Assembly (NCBI GenBank): GCA_037833965.1
Contig: AP031354.1
Coordinates: 31,660,001 to 31,724,000 of the forward strand
DNA length: 64,000 nucleotides
Direction: 5' to 3'
Source of the DNA: Marchantia polymorpha subsp. ruderalis
Taxonomy: Eukaryota > Streptophyta > Marchantiopsida > Marchantiales > Marchantiaceae
A program made the translations under genes and the position numbers. Shown piece by piece: positions 8,713 through 22,880 of this stretch (position 1 is its first letter; each line of letters opens with the position of its first letter). The notes beneath the pieces were generated by a model. The model searched no databases. It saw only the letters and a program-made list of their open reading frames with translations, and had not been told where the DNA came from.

Positions 8713-11700
8713 GTATGCAAAGTATGCAATTTATGGATGTAGATTTTTGCGTTGTTTTTATAAAGGATTGTTTCTTTGGATTTGTATGATAAAATTTGTA
8801 AATTGCTACACACTCAGACTTGCTACTTTAAATTTTAGCTTGTAAATTTTAGCTTGTACTTTAAATTTTAAAACTAAACCCTAAACCTTTAATCTAATCC
8901 ATAGATAAAAATAAAATTGAACTTTTTTGCAAAGTAAAGCAATTTTATAAATCTTTACTAGAAGATAGAAAAAGTGAAAAGATTGGAAGAATATGGATAA
9001 TCTAAACTAAACATGACCTTATAACATAAATGCTTGTATAAAAATATGAATGATAAGACATGATTAACATGCTACCAAATTACATTTGAGGATCTACATA
9101 TTATAATAGAAGAGATTAATTGACCTTGTTTTGCTAAAGAAAAATGCTTAGGAAGTGGTTTAAACTTCAAAGAGAAAGTCTATATTTGTTAAGTTGAATT
9201 CAACTAAAGAGATCTGAAAAAACAACAAAAAACACTTATACATCATTAAGAAAAGTTTACATTTGAGATCAAAGTTATTGGTAGCTATTTATAAGAATCC
9301 AAGCATTCAAGATTCCCCTATATTTCACACTATTCCTACATGTTACAAAGAATTCTTAGTAGATAATGTTGTACTCACAAATACATGAAATTTTTTTTTC
9401 AAATTTTGATATGATGGATTGAATATGTGCATGACATTCCAACCAAAACATATGTATATTATTGCAAGAGAAAATCAATCAGGTGGACATTAAATTAAAA
9501 AAATTTTAGTTGAAATGTCATGCATATATTCAACCCACCACATCAAAATTTGCAAGGAAAATTCCATGTGATCACTCAAGCTGTTGCAACGCCATAAATT
9601 AAAAGACCTTTTTTTCCTTTGATGGAAAAATTTACATCCAAGCCAAATTTTTGATTTTGAGCAAATCTTGCAATCTCTACAATGTTACATACAATATTTT
9701 GGCAGCATCACAAGTTTGACCTTTAATCCTTTAGAAAGCTTTTGAATCTAAAGATTGTAGCTATGAACTACTTTTTATCTCTCTTTGCCAAGTGATATAC
9801 ATATTCACACAATCCGCATTCAAATTTCTTGCTATTCATCATGGAAAATTTTTCTTCCAAAACTTGTTAAGAATTGAAGAGTTGATATGCTAAATTGGTT
9901 CACCTTCAACAAATTTTACTAGTGATTCCTTAGACTTAGTTGCACCATCTTTCGTCCACTAACTTACATATAAATCGTTGAAATTGACTTTTAAGCATCA
10001 AATTTTCATTGCTTGAACGCAATCTATGCAGTTGTTGTGAAGTTGTGCCCCTCACAATTACGTCTGTCTTTCAAATTGAACCCTCAGAATGATTGACAAC
10101 TCTTAAAGCCCCTGTTTAATTCAAGAGGCGATTCTTTGACAACAGCAAGATCTTGAATTTACTGAGTTTGACTCATTATGATTCAATCACATGTGATCTT
10201 TGATATCATATGCAATTATACTTTGGATCATCCATCAAGTTCAATCGCCTTGTTATATTGATTATTTCAGCGCTCTTAGATCTTTACACACTTGTACTTC
10301 ACAAATCACATCACCTTGATACTCTCAACTTCGTTAGCTTTCATATCGTTTAATCCTGCACACAATTTTGAGTTTATTTTCAGTTTTCATCTTCGTTAAC
10401 GCAATTGAGTCGTTATCATGCAACAAGCTTTGATGTTAATTATTACAAATTTATAAAAAAAATATCAAAATTTTATAAAAACACACATCAACATACATAC
10501 AAAATGTCAAGACTTGATTTGCCATTGTAAACTACGTCCACAAAAATTCAATGTTTATTTACCAATAAGAACTCATTAAAACTATTTAAGGTTTAGGGAG
10601 TTTTTGCTACCTCTCTTTCATAGTAATTGCATTCAGTAAATCCTTATTATGATTTAACTGCCTAAATTAAACATACATAAGTTGATCATAAATTAAAAAA
10701 AGAGAGTATAATTTCAATGAAATCTCAAAATTTTGAAGTGGTATTAAATTAAAATCACATGTGTTGAAAATAAATTAAATGTTGTGATTTTTAAAATGGA
10801 TTGAATTATATTTAATTTTATTGATCAACATTTCAACTCAATTAAATGGATTAAATTAAAATGAATTTTAAGACTCAATATACAAACTTAACATTCTAAG
10901 TATTTGTATATCTTCAAATACTCAGAATAGTTTCAATAATATATTATACAAAATCTTTTGCAAAAAAATGCTTAAAAATATTTTTCATATAATCAATTTG
11001 ATAATATTCATATTTTTTATTATTTTAAAACTATATATCCTGTTTTTTCTTTATCGTAATTTTATCAATCAATTTTTTTTGGATGTGAACAGTTTAATTA
11101 ACATATTCAATCAACACAAAAATATTTTATGTATCTTTTTACTTCTATGCTTTTTTGTATCATTATAATTTATTATTTTAGATGCTTTGTAATCATATTA
11201 TAACTCATTCAGCAATTTTTTCCTAGAATTTTAATTATAATGAAAAACGCTAAAAAATATTTCAAAAATATTTTTTAAAAATACTTCATAAATTTAAATA
11301 AGATAAAAATACATTCTAAAATATATCTAGCTATATGTTATTGATTATATAATTTTTAAATATGTAAATTAAATCAAGATTTTTATGCATAAATTACATT
11401 GATTTTAATATCTATATATTTCAGATATCTCTTGAATTTTTATTGCAATAACATATCCATTTAAAAATTAGTTAAAATTAATGGAGGTAATTGATTCATT
11501 GGATCAACAAATCATCAGAATATTATCGTAAATTTTTTTAATTGTAGCAATATGTGCTCAATATTTTGAAATCACACAAATAAAATTGCACAAAGATTTG
11601 ATTCCAACAATAAAATATTTTTTGATATATAAATTAATTTTTTTAATACAATAGAAGATATTGACGCATTTAGAATGAACTTAGATGCAATAGATAGAAT

Positions 11701-13200
11701 TTTCATACAATCTTTTCAATAGAAAAGAAATAATGAAGATACACTTAAAATTATATTTAATATCTAAGTAGATAAAATTTTATTAATAAAATTTTATTAT
11801 TTTTTACAAAAAATAATCAAAAATATCATTGAAAAGACTAGAATTTTGAGATAATTACTAGATACAAAAAAATGGTTTTCTAAACATAAAATTTAGGATA
11901 CAAATTTATGTCATTTAATTTCACCAAAAAAAAAGTATTTATTATAAAAGTCTCAAAAACTAACAAAAGCAGATTATTCAGAATTTTTAACATAAATATT
12001 TAAAAAAGTACTCAAATAATGAATGCTTATAAATATAAAATTAGGTTGACATTTTTTGAAAAGAAATAAGACTAAAGCTTGAAGTTTTTTTGAAATAGCT
12101 TGCATTGATTTCAGCATAAATTTATATGTGTTCATGACGTTTATCTCAAGATACATGAAAATTAGTTGTAATCGTCTCTTACAAGCAAGGTATTTATAAT
12201 ACTTGTATAGATATAGTGACATAATATCATTCATTCTATTCAAAAACCTGTTTCCCTATTTTCTTTATTTTGATATTCATGAATTCAAACAGTATATATT
12301 TTTGACAATTCTTATTCATTTAGTCAATGTATTGACTAATAATGAATAATTCATTCAATCGAGTTTCTGTTTAGTCTAATGTTGGAAGTAAGACATTAGT
12401 AGTTCACCTTCGAATTTATTACGTTGTTATGTTAAAGTCCTATGTTGTTATTGAATATCAAGGTAACTTTTATTGATCAAAATAGATGTTATGATTATCT
12501 GTAATTGAAAATATTGAAACGAATTTTTTGCAGGAGTCAGGTTACAAGGTTAGCAAAATTCAGCTTGTGTTATATTCATCTTTTGTTTTTGATCTTAATG
12601 AAAGTAGTACTCTTCTTCAAAAAACATGCACTCAAATACATATTCGAGAATTTTAGTTTTATTTTTAATTCAGAAATACTTCTTAAAACTTATCAGACAT
12701 CAGATGTACAATGTTGATATATCTCATGTTAATTGTAAGCATGTACAATAGAAAAACTTTGAACTTACGACTTAATTAAAAAATCTATAATTCTCGGATT
12801 GTTTGTAACTATGATTGTGATGACAATCCCAAGAGGATGAATTGATGTTTACTTTGTACCAAGTTTTCACTACATTCAAAAAAACTCAGTCGTTGAAAAT
12901 CAATATCTTAACTCATATTTCTTTACTGCATGATTTGACTATTACCTAATCTCTGTTTGCAAGTTCGAACTGTATATAGATTCTAAACGTTGTCATTAAT
13001 TATGAGGTCATCAGAAATTACTCTCTTAGGTTTGAGAAAAGGTGATAAATCTCTAAGGAGAAAAAATTAGTTAAAAAAGGTACTAATATGAATAAGATCA
13101 TTGAAGCGAAAGAATTAATTCCTTTCTAATGATTGAGAGATTTTTATACTTCAAAGTCCGTGTTGGAAATTAGCCACACACCAGGTAAAGTTCCGATGAT
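8713..13200. other. AT-rich intergenic DNA, no gene seen
   Basis: Long A/T runs and no reading frame with recognisable features; short frames such as 10968-11168 and 11974-12243 are low-complexity, rich in F, I, K and N. The one structured item is the fold-back at 9385-9567. Minus-strand codons near 9850-9800 give MNSKKFECGLCEYVYHLAK, faintly like a retroelement zinc motif, but too weak to call. Confidence 0.6.
9385..9567. repeat. Fold-back (MITE-like) element with ~60-bp arms
   Basis: Left arm 9385-9445 pairs with right arm 9505-9567. Shared core: CAAATTTTGATRTGRTGGRT, then TGAATATRTGCATGACATT in both orientations, with only scattered mismatches. The loop is 59 bp. Size and form fit a small non-autonomous fold-back or MITE, or a hairpin able to give small RNAs. 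No clear target duplication could be fixed at the outer ends. Confidence 0.75.
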
Positions 13201-13800
13201 GGAGGAAAAGTCTGAATCAATACACACACAAATCAATCTGCAGCAAAAATCATCTTTCGCTTCAAGACTAGCAAAGCAAATTCGTACAGGCCCAAGAACT
13301 TAATGCTTTGAATCTTCTGTCTCAACAAATGTGGTTTCTCTAGTTTTAAAGTTGCGAGCACATGGTTGAACTCTTCAAGACTATGTTCGCAACTTGAAGG
13401 GACCGTGTCCCTTCGTTCAGTCAATAGCAAGTAACATAGAAAGGATGTTACTTATGAATGATGAGAACTTAGAATAAAAAAAGCCAACTTGAAATAACAT
13501 CTTTAAGATTGGTGATGGATACGGACAACGCAGACAAGCATGAGATCACCGATAAGACTGAGCGTGGGATCTAGATCAGCACCATGAAATCGCTCGAGCC
13601 ATCTTGTACACTGTAAGCATAGGCAACGTACTCACACCATGAACTGGATATCTTTGTCGTAAAGGAGGGTCAAAGCTAATTGCATCCGCAACCTTTCTTC
13701 AATGCTCGTATTCTGAGGCCTCTGTGTGCCTTGAACACTGCAATGAGCAGCCAAATGCTGGACCTACACCTCTTCAGGATATGATCCAGTTGTTTTCCAC
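13201..13800. other. Non-coding stretch, unassigned
   Basis: Moderate GC. A 65-codon minus-strand frame (13430-13233) contains EEFNHVLATLKLEKPHLLRQ, which looks helical, but no family is recognised and no splice context stands out. Confidence 0.35.
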
Positions 13801-13806
13801 AAATTG

Positions 13807-15807
13807 TCATGAGCATACTTTACACGAAGAACTTTCAGGCGAGAAAAAAAACGTGGAAATTGCTTGGCTATTGTAACACAAAAGTGTTGACACGGAACTC
13901 GCCTGGCCACATTCAGTGACATAAGATGAAGTTGGATCCTGATACCAAAGTCCAGTTGCCAATCGAAGGTTCTTGCAGTGGGTACACAATGAGAGGCTGT
14001 TGGCGACGGGTCGAGTCAATTGACACGGGCACGAGAACTTATATTGATAGCACGTGTGAAATTGCGTAGCCCGAAACATAATTTTTTACGATTCTTTGAA
14101 TCTCAAAATCATTTCTGACCATGAGTTTTCGTGCTAAAGGTGCAAGGTCTGCTCTGAACTCGATGGGTCGTCACGTGATGGCGAAATTCATCAAGGTTAT
14201 TTGCTAGGTCTCTTGCTACTGGACGTCTATTCTTACTTGAGGACATAAAAAAAGAAACAGGGGGCGCATGGAATAAAAGCACAAGACGGGAAACCATACC
14301 AAGGCAATTTGGAGCAGAGCCGGCAAGTGAAAAGTCAAGAGAAACTCAACACAAAGCGTAAAACTAGTGACAACTGGTTACCGTCGTGATAATTCACTAT
14401 TGTAGTCTGCATAATTCCCGAACAAACAGGAATCCAATCACAACAATCTTCATCACACTTGCAAATTCTAAAACACGTTGTAATCCATGCAAATACGACA
14501 TAACAATTGAAGACGAGTTAGAAGAGAGCCACATCTCCTTTCTCAGTCGAGTGGTGCATGCGTGTTCATTGCAGCCCGACGGAGTCACAAGCGAGTACGG
14601 AGCCGAAGCAATGACAACGTGGAAGTGGAGAATGATCTTACCTAGAAAGCTCAGCCTGCATAGATTACATCATTATGTTCCACAACGAAGCCCAACAGTT
14701 TAAATACACTGCATATTCTGTTATAAAAATATGAGAGTAAGCAACTGCATGGGAAAGCAACCTCCATTGTCCACGAGTTTCAAAACTTTTCAATATTAAT
14801 GTATTGCACATTTTTCGGCTAACGTATGAACAAGCGCACATGGCATTTCTGGGATGACCGATTTTTCGTTACCGCTTACCTTGCCCACGAAACTGGGATA
14901 CCAAGTCAAGTCTGCTGGATTTTTCTCCTGTAAGCTTGGAGTGCATATACTAACCACCTTAAAGGAACAGGAAAAATCAGTCATACAACGTTGTTTAGAA
15001 AAAGATAGTATCGATAAATCCAACAGAAAACAGCACTGTTGAGATGCTCGGAAACAGGTTTGTTCCCGGGCACTTACGAATTGTATCCATATTAATCTTG
15101 AAGGTTAATCCGCTTACTTGTGAGGAGGCATTGCATGCTTGCGAAGTTAGAAAGCTACAGTTGGCGCAGACGTCACTCTTCTATGCTTCTTGCACTAAGG
15201 ACAAAATTATGAATCTGTCTCTTCATACAAGATCCATAACAGATGCCTTACTTGATCAAGGCTCCGAATGAGTCTGGGAAATTGTGATAGTCATAGTCCA
15301 CACGCGTGATCACATGCCAGGAAATTGCAGAAAATCGAAGAACAAGAACAAGCTTTGTTTGATGTTAACTTACAGAAACAGAAACAGTGATATCCGAAGA
15401 ACCATTCATATAGTTCCCACCCGGATGCAACCAAACACGGATCTTCATACGCATCCGATTTAAGAAATTTCTCCTACCCACATACATCTTCGCTCGCCCC
15501 GACCGATTGACCACGTTTTCCCTCCAAAAGGCGTTTCTTGAAATGTTGTAATTGTTGTCCAAACGCATCTTTGCTCTAAACTGAATGCAGCCACCAGTTC
15601 GCTTTCAAGTGAGTATACGTAGGGCTCGAAATGAGGACAACCAAAGAGTGAGAAGAAAGCCAAAGAATCACTTTCTGGCAAACCAGCCATGACAAGGAGA
15701 TAAGGCGCCAGAGGCCAAATCGCCAAGACGAGGGTCACCTCCTCGTGTCGTTCAAGTGAGAAAATTCGTTCCCAACCCACCTCATCATGGAATGACTGAA
15801 TGTTCAA
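13807..15807 (-). other. Unidentified split gene or decayed gene (exon-like blocks)
   Basis: This block is GC-richer than its surroundings and, on the minus strand, shows several open stretches bounded by splice-like signals. One runs down to 15374 (ending IRVWLHPGGNYMNGSSDI, then VSVSVS) and is followed by GTAAGT. Another at about 15180-15075 (KSDVCANCSFLTSQACNASS, then GLTFKINMDTI) meets GTAAGT at about 15082. A third, about 14960-14885, is preceded by a pyrimidine tract plus AG, reads EKNPADLTWYPSFVGK and meets GTAAGC. A stretch near 14040-13915 begins after AG and reads either FSCPCQLTRPVANSLSLCTH or VPVSIDSTRRQQPLIVYPL. I do not recognise the protein, and exon phases do not join cleanly, so it may be a pseudogene. 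The boundaries are approximate. Confidence 0.3.
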
Positions 15808-17688
15808 ACTCTTGGATGAATTTTTTTAAGGTTTGAAGTTCAATCTATCAGTTTTTTAAATTCAGAGCCATTTAAACAAACAAATATTGCAAAAATTGCT
15901 TCCCAACCTAGTGTAGCTGGCACTGTTTTCCACGGTAACTTAATCCAGTCCAATGACATTTCTAATCCCTAAATCCAAAAGTCTGGACTTCCGAATTTAA
16001 CAATGCACTTGCCAAGCTCACCAAGCCAATGTACGTTTGCTTAAGAAAGTCTTACGCAAGACATGGGTAAGTGGAAATATTATTTATTTTTATATTGATT
16101 GCAAATCGTGGGCAATACTGAGGATGATACCAGTCCAAAGGATTGATCTTCTGCTAACTCAGCAAGATAGCAAAAGGTATGGTAAGACATCATCAATTTG
16201 TCTAGTGATGACACAAGTGGTCAAGAATTGCTAGCCCCAATAGCGTGACCATCGAAATATATACAGTTACACAGAGTTGTATACGTATAGGTTACATTAC
16301 GTATAAACTACAGCTCGAGGCTGTTAGGTTGTTATATAATTTAATGCGTATCACCTCAAAGGAAATCTCAAGGTTTAAGTGAATCCTACAATTTACAATC
16401 TATAGGTAAGAATATGATTAAGAATCATTACACTTAATGTAAATAAGATATCTTTCTCTTCCACTCTATCATAAATATCGAAAACTCATGTATTCAGTTT
16501 CATATCATTTATATACTATAGGAACAAATAAGTTGTAATAATGTATCCAACAATTTATTTTGAATCTTCTCTTCCTGTTTTTGTTCAATTTCTATCATTG
16601 AGATTCTATGACTTTTTAAACAAACAAGTATATCACATTGCCATATTGTGACACAGATATCAAGATCAAGAATGATGTGTCATCTTCAAATTCATGATAA
16701 TGTAATGGAAAATTTAAATCGTGATGAATGCCGGATTAATGCCACACAGATAGCACCTCCTTATTGAATTGACACAATATGATGAGGATTTTTATTAGAT
16801 TTGTAAAACTTTGATTTTAACCCTATCATATGTAAAGCATACGTAGGATGCAAAGGATAGAAGGAAAACTCAGTTGCATTCTTTTGCAAAATATAAATGT
16901 CATTTTATCAAACTGCAATTGAATTCAAACATGAATAAAACACAACGTGATATTTTAATTGTGTTAACAGCCAATAAATTTCTGCTTCACATCAGGTGTA
17001 TGTATTTCTATAACTTTTATTCGAAGGGCGATGAACTATCAGAATTTGAGTGTTTTATTCTAAGAATCTTTCAAAGCAGATTTTGACTAAATGTACATAA
17101 AAGTCTTGGTTATTTTTTAAAACGTGTATCTCATCACTTTTGTTTCCAAAGAAATGTAATGAATTATATGTTTATAGGAATTATATGAATTAGAGAGTGT
17201 TACCAAAATCAAAATTTTTATAAATCTAAAATTGTTTGTTCAGATTTCTAGATAATTTGAAAAAAAATTCCAAATTCTATAGTTTGTGTTTGAAGTTTAA
17301 TTTTTTTTCAATTCAAAAAAATTAAAATTTTTTGCACAATTATAGTTGCTAAATTCCATTCTAAAAAAATAAAAAATTCATTAACATAAAATAAAATAAA
17401 TGATATGAAAATTTGACGAAGAATCTCATATCGCTTTAACTCAAATTTGATCAAACGTGATAAAAAAATGAAATATTGATGCAAAGCAGGAATAAAACTA
17501 TAGAAGATAAAATAACTCCGGCAAGCATGTATATAGTTGCACATATCATGTGTTTCTAAAATTATTTCGAATCAGCATGAAACAAAGTGCTTTTGTTCTG
17601 CTTTAAATTCTTTCAACTTAAGAGAATCATAATTATTCATAAAAAAAACAACTTCATACTACAATCATAATCCGTGATATAATATATC

Positions 17689-17704
17689 ATATATATATAT
17701 ATAT
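17689..17704. repeat. (AT)8 microsatellite
   Basis: Eight uninterrupted AT units directly follow a degenerate ATATC tract. Confidence 0.8.
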
Positions 17705-19867
17705 AAAAAATAAAACCAAATATTTTCATATGATACTCTGAGATTTTCATACTACAAATATTGTATGAATAGTTATTTTCATATGTTAACATATTAAAAA
17801 ATATTCTATTCAAATTGATGCATTTTCGTAATAGAATATCTTGCATGTATATGTAATATACTTATGTGTAATTACGGATATAATAATTGAAATCAAAGAG
17901 ACGATTACAAATTTATGATCAAAAAATTATTATCATATTTATTGTGTTTTTTGACATGAATTTTTATTTATAAACGGATATTTTTGAGAAAAAAATTATT
18001 ATTTTATAATGAAGCATGGAAAGAAATGGAATATATGATGTTATTTCATATATTTATATATATACATACATATATATAACGTATTTTTCTGAAGTCAAAG
18101 AAATTTTTTTATCTTTAAACATTAAAATAATAAATAAAGATATAAGAATTAATAAGAAAAATTTTATCATCAAATAGACTAAAAACCTCTCATTTCATTC
18201 GTTGAGCAACCTTTTTTATTTTATTCTACTAAAATATTTGATTTTAATTAGAAAACAAAGAAATTGAAACGATGAATCCTTATGTGCTCATGAATATTAT
18301 CCATTCAATTAAATTAATATATGCATTTTACACCAACCATAGAATTAAATCTATGGTTGATAGGAAAAAATGCTTTCTAAAAGCAAAAAATCATTAATGC
18401 TCAGTTATAAGTGCTAGAAAAAAACCAGACGAAAACCATCAAGGCAATCAAAGAGGAAAAGCGATCATAGCCAATAGGAACCCATAGCAAGCACAATGAC
18501 ACGGGCAGGAAAGAGAGGTACAGTACCGCAAAGCTATAGGAGTTACTTCCATCTGTTTGTATCTTATGAATCTCTATTTCTTTATTTCTTCAGTTTCATT
18601 TAAAAAAATTATATTAGTACTTATCTATTTACTTATGACCCTACGAGTTAGATGCATTGTGCTCCGGGAAGATTACTCGAATCTGCGTAGTCAATCTGTC
18701 CCCCTCAAGGGAAAGATGGATAGAGGCCAAGAAGTGAATAAAATTAAAACGTTGGTCATTAGGACTGTAGTAGAGTAGTCGGCCTAGAGGAATGGGGTCT
18801 TCATGGTTTCTTCGAACAAATCTTACGAATTAATTTGCACATTGTAGGCAGGGAGCTACGACGATGGTAGTGTAGGATCCTACCAATGTGATAGTAGGAC
18901 AAATTCCTGGAACAGTACCTCGTCATCTTAGACTGGTATCTGTTTCTGTGTACAGAGTATTGACAAATAGAGTTCCAAAAGAGTAAAATAAGCACGTGTA
19001 AAATAAAAGGCTCAGGTGAAGATAAGAATTCACCTATATATTCTCTAAAATCTAGTAATAATTCACTAGGTACTCAAATAAGCTACAATATACACGCAAA
19101 ACACTAGCACGCGGACAAAACGTCTCCATTTTGCATGAATAGGTTTGTGAACTTCATCGATTGTGTGAAATTTCACTTTACGATGGTCTTTAACTCCACC
19201 GGCTTGTCTTTTTCTTCATCTCACTTTTGAGAAAAATATTAATCTCACTGTTTAGTACTGAGATATTCTTTCTCTTTACTTACTCTTACTCATAAGAGAT
19301 GTAGGTTACATATATTATACGAAAACGTCAAATATGACTTGTATAACTTTACACCTGCGATGTGATATTTCGTTACTCATGTGCATCAAGCGTTCTAAAC
19401 AATCACATAAAATAACTTACAAACTTTGAAAAAAATAATTTGTCAAGCTGTTGCAAGGATTTTACTCCAACATGAAAATGTTAGAATGTTTGATTGTAAA
19501 TTCTGAAATTAATTATGTTCAATAGGTTTTTACTCTCTCCTTCTGTTTCATCGAGTTATAGCTAGGTTAATTTCAATAAGTTTAAAATCTTCACAATTTT
19601 TTTCATCACATGTAAATCTTTACTTCCCCCATTACGATGTTATTACAAACTATAACTCAATTTCATCAAAAACTAAATGTGAACCTACATATTAGCATGA
19701 TAAACTGTTTTGACATTCACTTATAGATCATAGAAATTATATTTCAAAATTTAATTGCATAAAAAAGGATTATGCATATTTTTGTATAATAAATATTTTC
19801 AAATATCAATATTATTATCATTAGATAACAACATATATTATTTTATGATAAAATATTCAGAAGATTT

Positions 19868-19903
19868 CTCTCAAAATTTGATCTAGGGATCAAATTTTGA
19901 GAG
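19868..19903. repeat. Perfect 16-bp hairpin with 4-base loop
   Basis: CTCTCAAAATTTGATC at 19868-19883, loop TAGG, and the exact complement at 19888-19903. It stands in AT-rich DNA far from any gene; it may be the closed tip of a fold-back element. Confidence 0.7.
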
Positions 19904-21600
19904 GAAAATTCAGATTTTTATAAAAAATTTCATAATGTAAAGATTGTAAGCTTTTATTTGACTTTCAAATCTCATAGATGAATGAAAACTAAATCTAATA
20001 ACACAAGATTGTAAATTGTAAAGTGACTTACTCTGATCTATCAGTTTTTAATTTTTTCACAACTATTAGCGCAGTTATGATTAGATAATTCAATAATGAA
20101 AATACAGATATAACAATTAGAATTTATAGTGCAACGACTGTTGCTTGCATTCAAACTGTTATCTAGTCAGTATTTCTGTTATGATATACAGTATTCAAAA
20201 ATTGAATATGTTTAAATCAAGCATGTGCGAGTTTGTCTAATTTTTGGATAAATTGAGTATGGCTTGAGTGAAAATATTGCATTTTATGGAATGATCATGA
20301 GCGGAATCATCATTAACATAATTATAGTGATTTACATGATTTAGATTTAAATATATATACTGTTACACTTACTTAATTTATACAAAAATTTGTTTTTTTT
20401 CTACCATATGTAAGATTCAAAATTTTGCAATTAAAATGATGCAGTAAAACTTGAAAGAAAGACGTTTAAAATCATACTTTATTAACATCAATTAGATCTT
20501 ATGAGTATATCTTACTAATAATTTTCACAAAATTTATATCATTGATTGAAAATTAGCATTTGATATTTTTGAATATATAATCATACAAATAAATAACGTT
20601 TATTCTTCTATTTACAATTACATGCATATTGACTTATTTGTGTTCAAAAAACATGGCAATGATGAAAAGTCTTGAGTTCATTCATAATTTGATGATGATT
20701 TTGCAAAAATTGGTTAAAATTTTAATTATGATATTAGAATATTCATATTTTATTAAATTAACTTATTTTTATAAATAATTTCAACAAGCATAGCTGAAAA
20801 GTTGGTGTAAACTAGTTTTTCATGCATTTATTCTGATAATTTTGTATAAGTAATAGAGAAAAGTAAAAACAAAAACTTAACAAGAGATCCTGCAATAATG
20901 GGATGAGTTTTTTTTTTTTAAAAAAATGCTTTCACATATGTATTTCTTTTGAATGATCAAAAGCAGGCTAAAACAATGATCCGAATTGATATTCACATAA
21001 TTTGGGAAAAAAAAACTGACTATGTTTCATCAAAGAGCAAAGAGAGACTCAGAAGGTGATTTTCAAAATAAGTGAAATTTGGAAATTATTTACGAATTAC
21101 AGGTTTTTTTAAGTACAAAATAGTATGTCTAAAGACCAATTGCAATTTACATCCAAAGAACACACCGCCTTCACACGCGAAAGAAATATTAATTTGACCC
21201 AGTATACTGAATGACACTCAACACTTTTTTGCAACAATATTTTTTTTAAAAAAATAGAATGAACATCAATAATATCTGTAAGATAAGTTTGAAATTGAGC
21301 TACACCAACATCTAAAGATACAAATCTATGCGAATATCGTCATATGTTAGAGGCTAACAAGAGATTATGCAGTGCATTATTCCATCGAGTTAGATTGGAA
21401 ACATGTATCATGAAGGTCATCAACGATTTACACCGAATGGCTCAGAAGAAGAAAATATGACATCTGAATATAAGGAAGTCCAAATAACAATTAACTTGAA
21501 GTTTGCTCGACAAGTAAATCACTCGAATTGCTCCATTGGCCTGTACATATTTAACCAAACCATAGACACAACAGTCTCACTTATTTTCCATAGAATCTCG

Positions 21601-22880
21601 TAGGCCAGACACAATGTCAGGTCGGCTCACAATGTAGTCCGACTGCCGAAGAAGACAAACAGTTCCTGAGACATCAGTTCTCTTAGCTATATAAAGGCCA
21701 CCGTGGAAGTGTTTAGCTGGCAAAAGTGGACCTTATAGAAGTTCAGAACAGCCCATTCGGGCTTCTAAAGTGCGGCCCGTGCTTACATCTCACTGCAAAG
21801 TCTTCCCACACTGGTGGACAAAGGCACTGCCCGAGACTTTTCGTACCGTCATCATATTGTACGTTCACGTACTGATCACAAAACACTGGAAAAGCGCAAG
21901 AGGGTCCCTATGTCTCTTCCTCCTTTCAATGTATAGACGAAGATCTCGCTTACGGTCCAAAAGACGGATCTATGTCATAATAAATGGGAGTTTGTGAGGA
22001 GCTTGACCGGATCGTGTAAAGCTACTGTGAGGATGTAGCTAGCATCCATCTGGACCAAAAAGATTTTTTTCCAACTCTCGTCTAATTCCCCATCGCTCCA
22101 TAAGGCAAACTTTCTCGTTTGTGCTTTTCTAGAGGTGCCCGTAGTATCTGTTAACTGGAACTTCTATCTATTGAGGATATCTCTAGCGATTGTCTTTTCC
22201 GAGACTACACTGTTGCATGACAATTGTCATGCAAAAGTATTGTTAACGGGATTGTACTCTGCCATGTTGCATGGAGATCTCATCGCCAAACTTTCTGCAC
22301 ATGAGGTTCGATTGTAGGTTTCTCAGAACGAACGTAGCTAACAATAAGTTTAAGTACGATTTACCTCTGGATGGGCTTTACGTGCAAAGTAAAGAGAAGG
22401 AAGACACAAGAATTATCTTCAAGTAATTCCATTAAGTGCAAAGGCTAGGGGATCTTTAGCAAAGGAACGAAAGATATGCCCCTCCGCACCGGAACCATTT
22501 ATTAATCTTCGATCGAAGGTTCGATGACATTATATCGCTGAGGATCTTAGCCGCTGCTTTGAATGCAAACACCACGAGTGCTCTGTCCTTCTGAACGGCA
22601 GCTCGTTCCCACCGGTCGTCAGTGTCATTTGAAAACCACGAACGAGCTAACTCCGTAAATGTTCTCTACGATATGCATACCACAAGTATTCCCATCGTAG
22701 AGTACACAAATTTGACGAGATACGTGAAGAAAGGAGCAGAGCAGAAGGCTGGCCGTGTCGTATGCTGTATCGATGCCATGTTGTTGTGAGGAAGGAAGGG
22801 AGGAAGTGTGAGAGAATATTCTGCAGATCGATAGGCTCTGGGTTGACGAACAGACGGACGGACGGAAGTCACAGATCAGG
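21601..22880. other. Mid-GC stretch without an assigned gene
   Basis: Several short frames on both strands, none with a recognisable motif. A minus-strand frame from an ATG at 22778 reads MASIQHTTRPAFCSAPFF followed by a hydrophobic stretch and a possible GTATGC donor. It could be a first exon, but no downstream exon was found. Contains the 22-bp palindrome at 22213-22234. Confidence 0.35.
22213..22234. repeat. Perfect 22-bp palindrome
   Basis: TTGCATGACAA is followed directly by its own reverse complement, with no spacer. A palindrome of this length without a loop could be a dimer binding site or a cruciform. Confidence 0.7.

Larger units (their letters stand above)
15808..21600. other. AT-rich intergenic DNA, no gene seen
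   Basis: Dominated by A/T runs. Short frames (for example 16874-17086, 17308-17544, 17637-17846) are low-complexity. Contains an (AT)8 microsatellite at 17689-17704, a second TATATA/CATA run near 18054-18080, and the hairpin at 19868-19903. Confidence 0.65.

Noticed and set aside
9600..10450. Possible second retroelement on the minus strand
   Set aside because: Only one weak Cys-containing stretch and many stops; no integrase or reverse-transcriptase motif could be confirmed.
15365..15568. Possible MATH-domain exon (IRVWLHPGGN-like)
   Set aside because: Superficial resemblance to the MATH strand pattern only; neighbouring exons do not support it.
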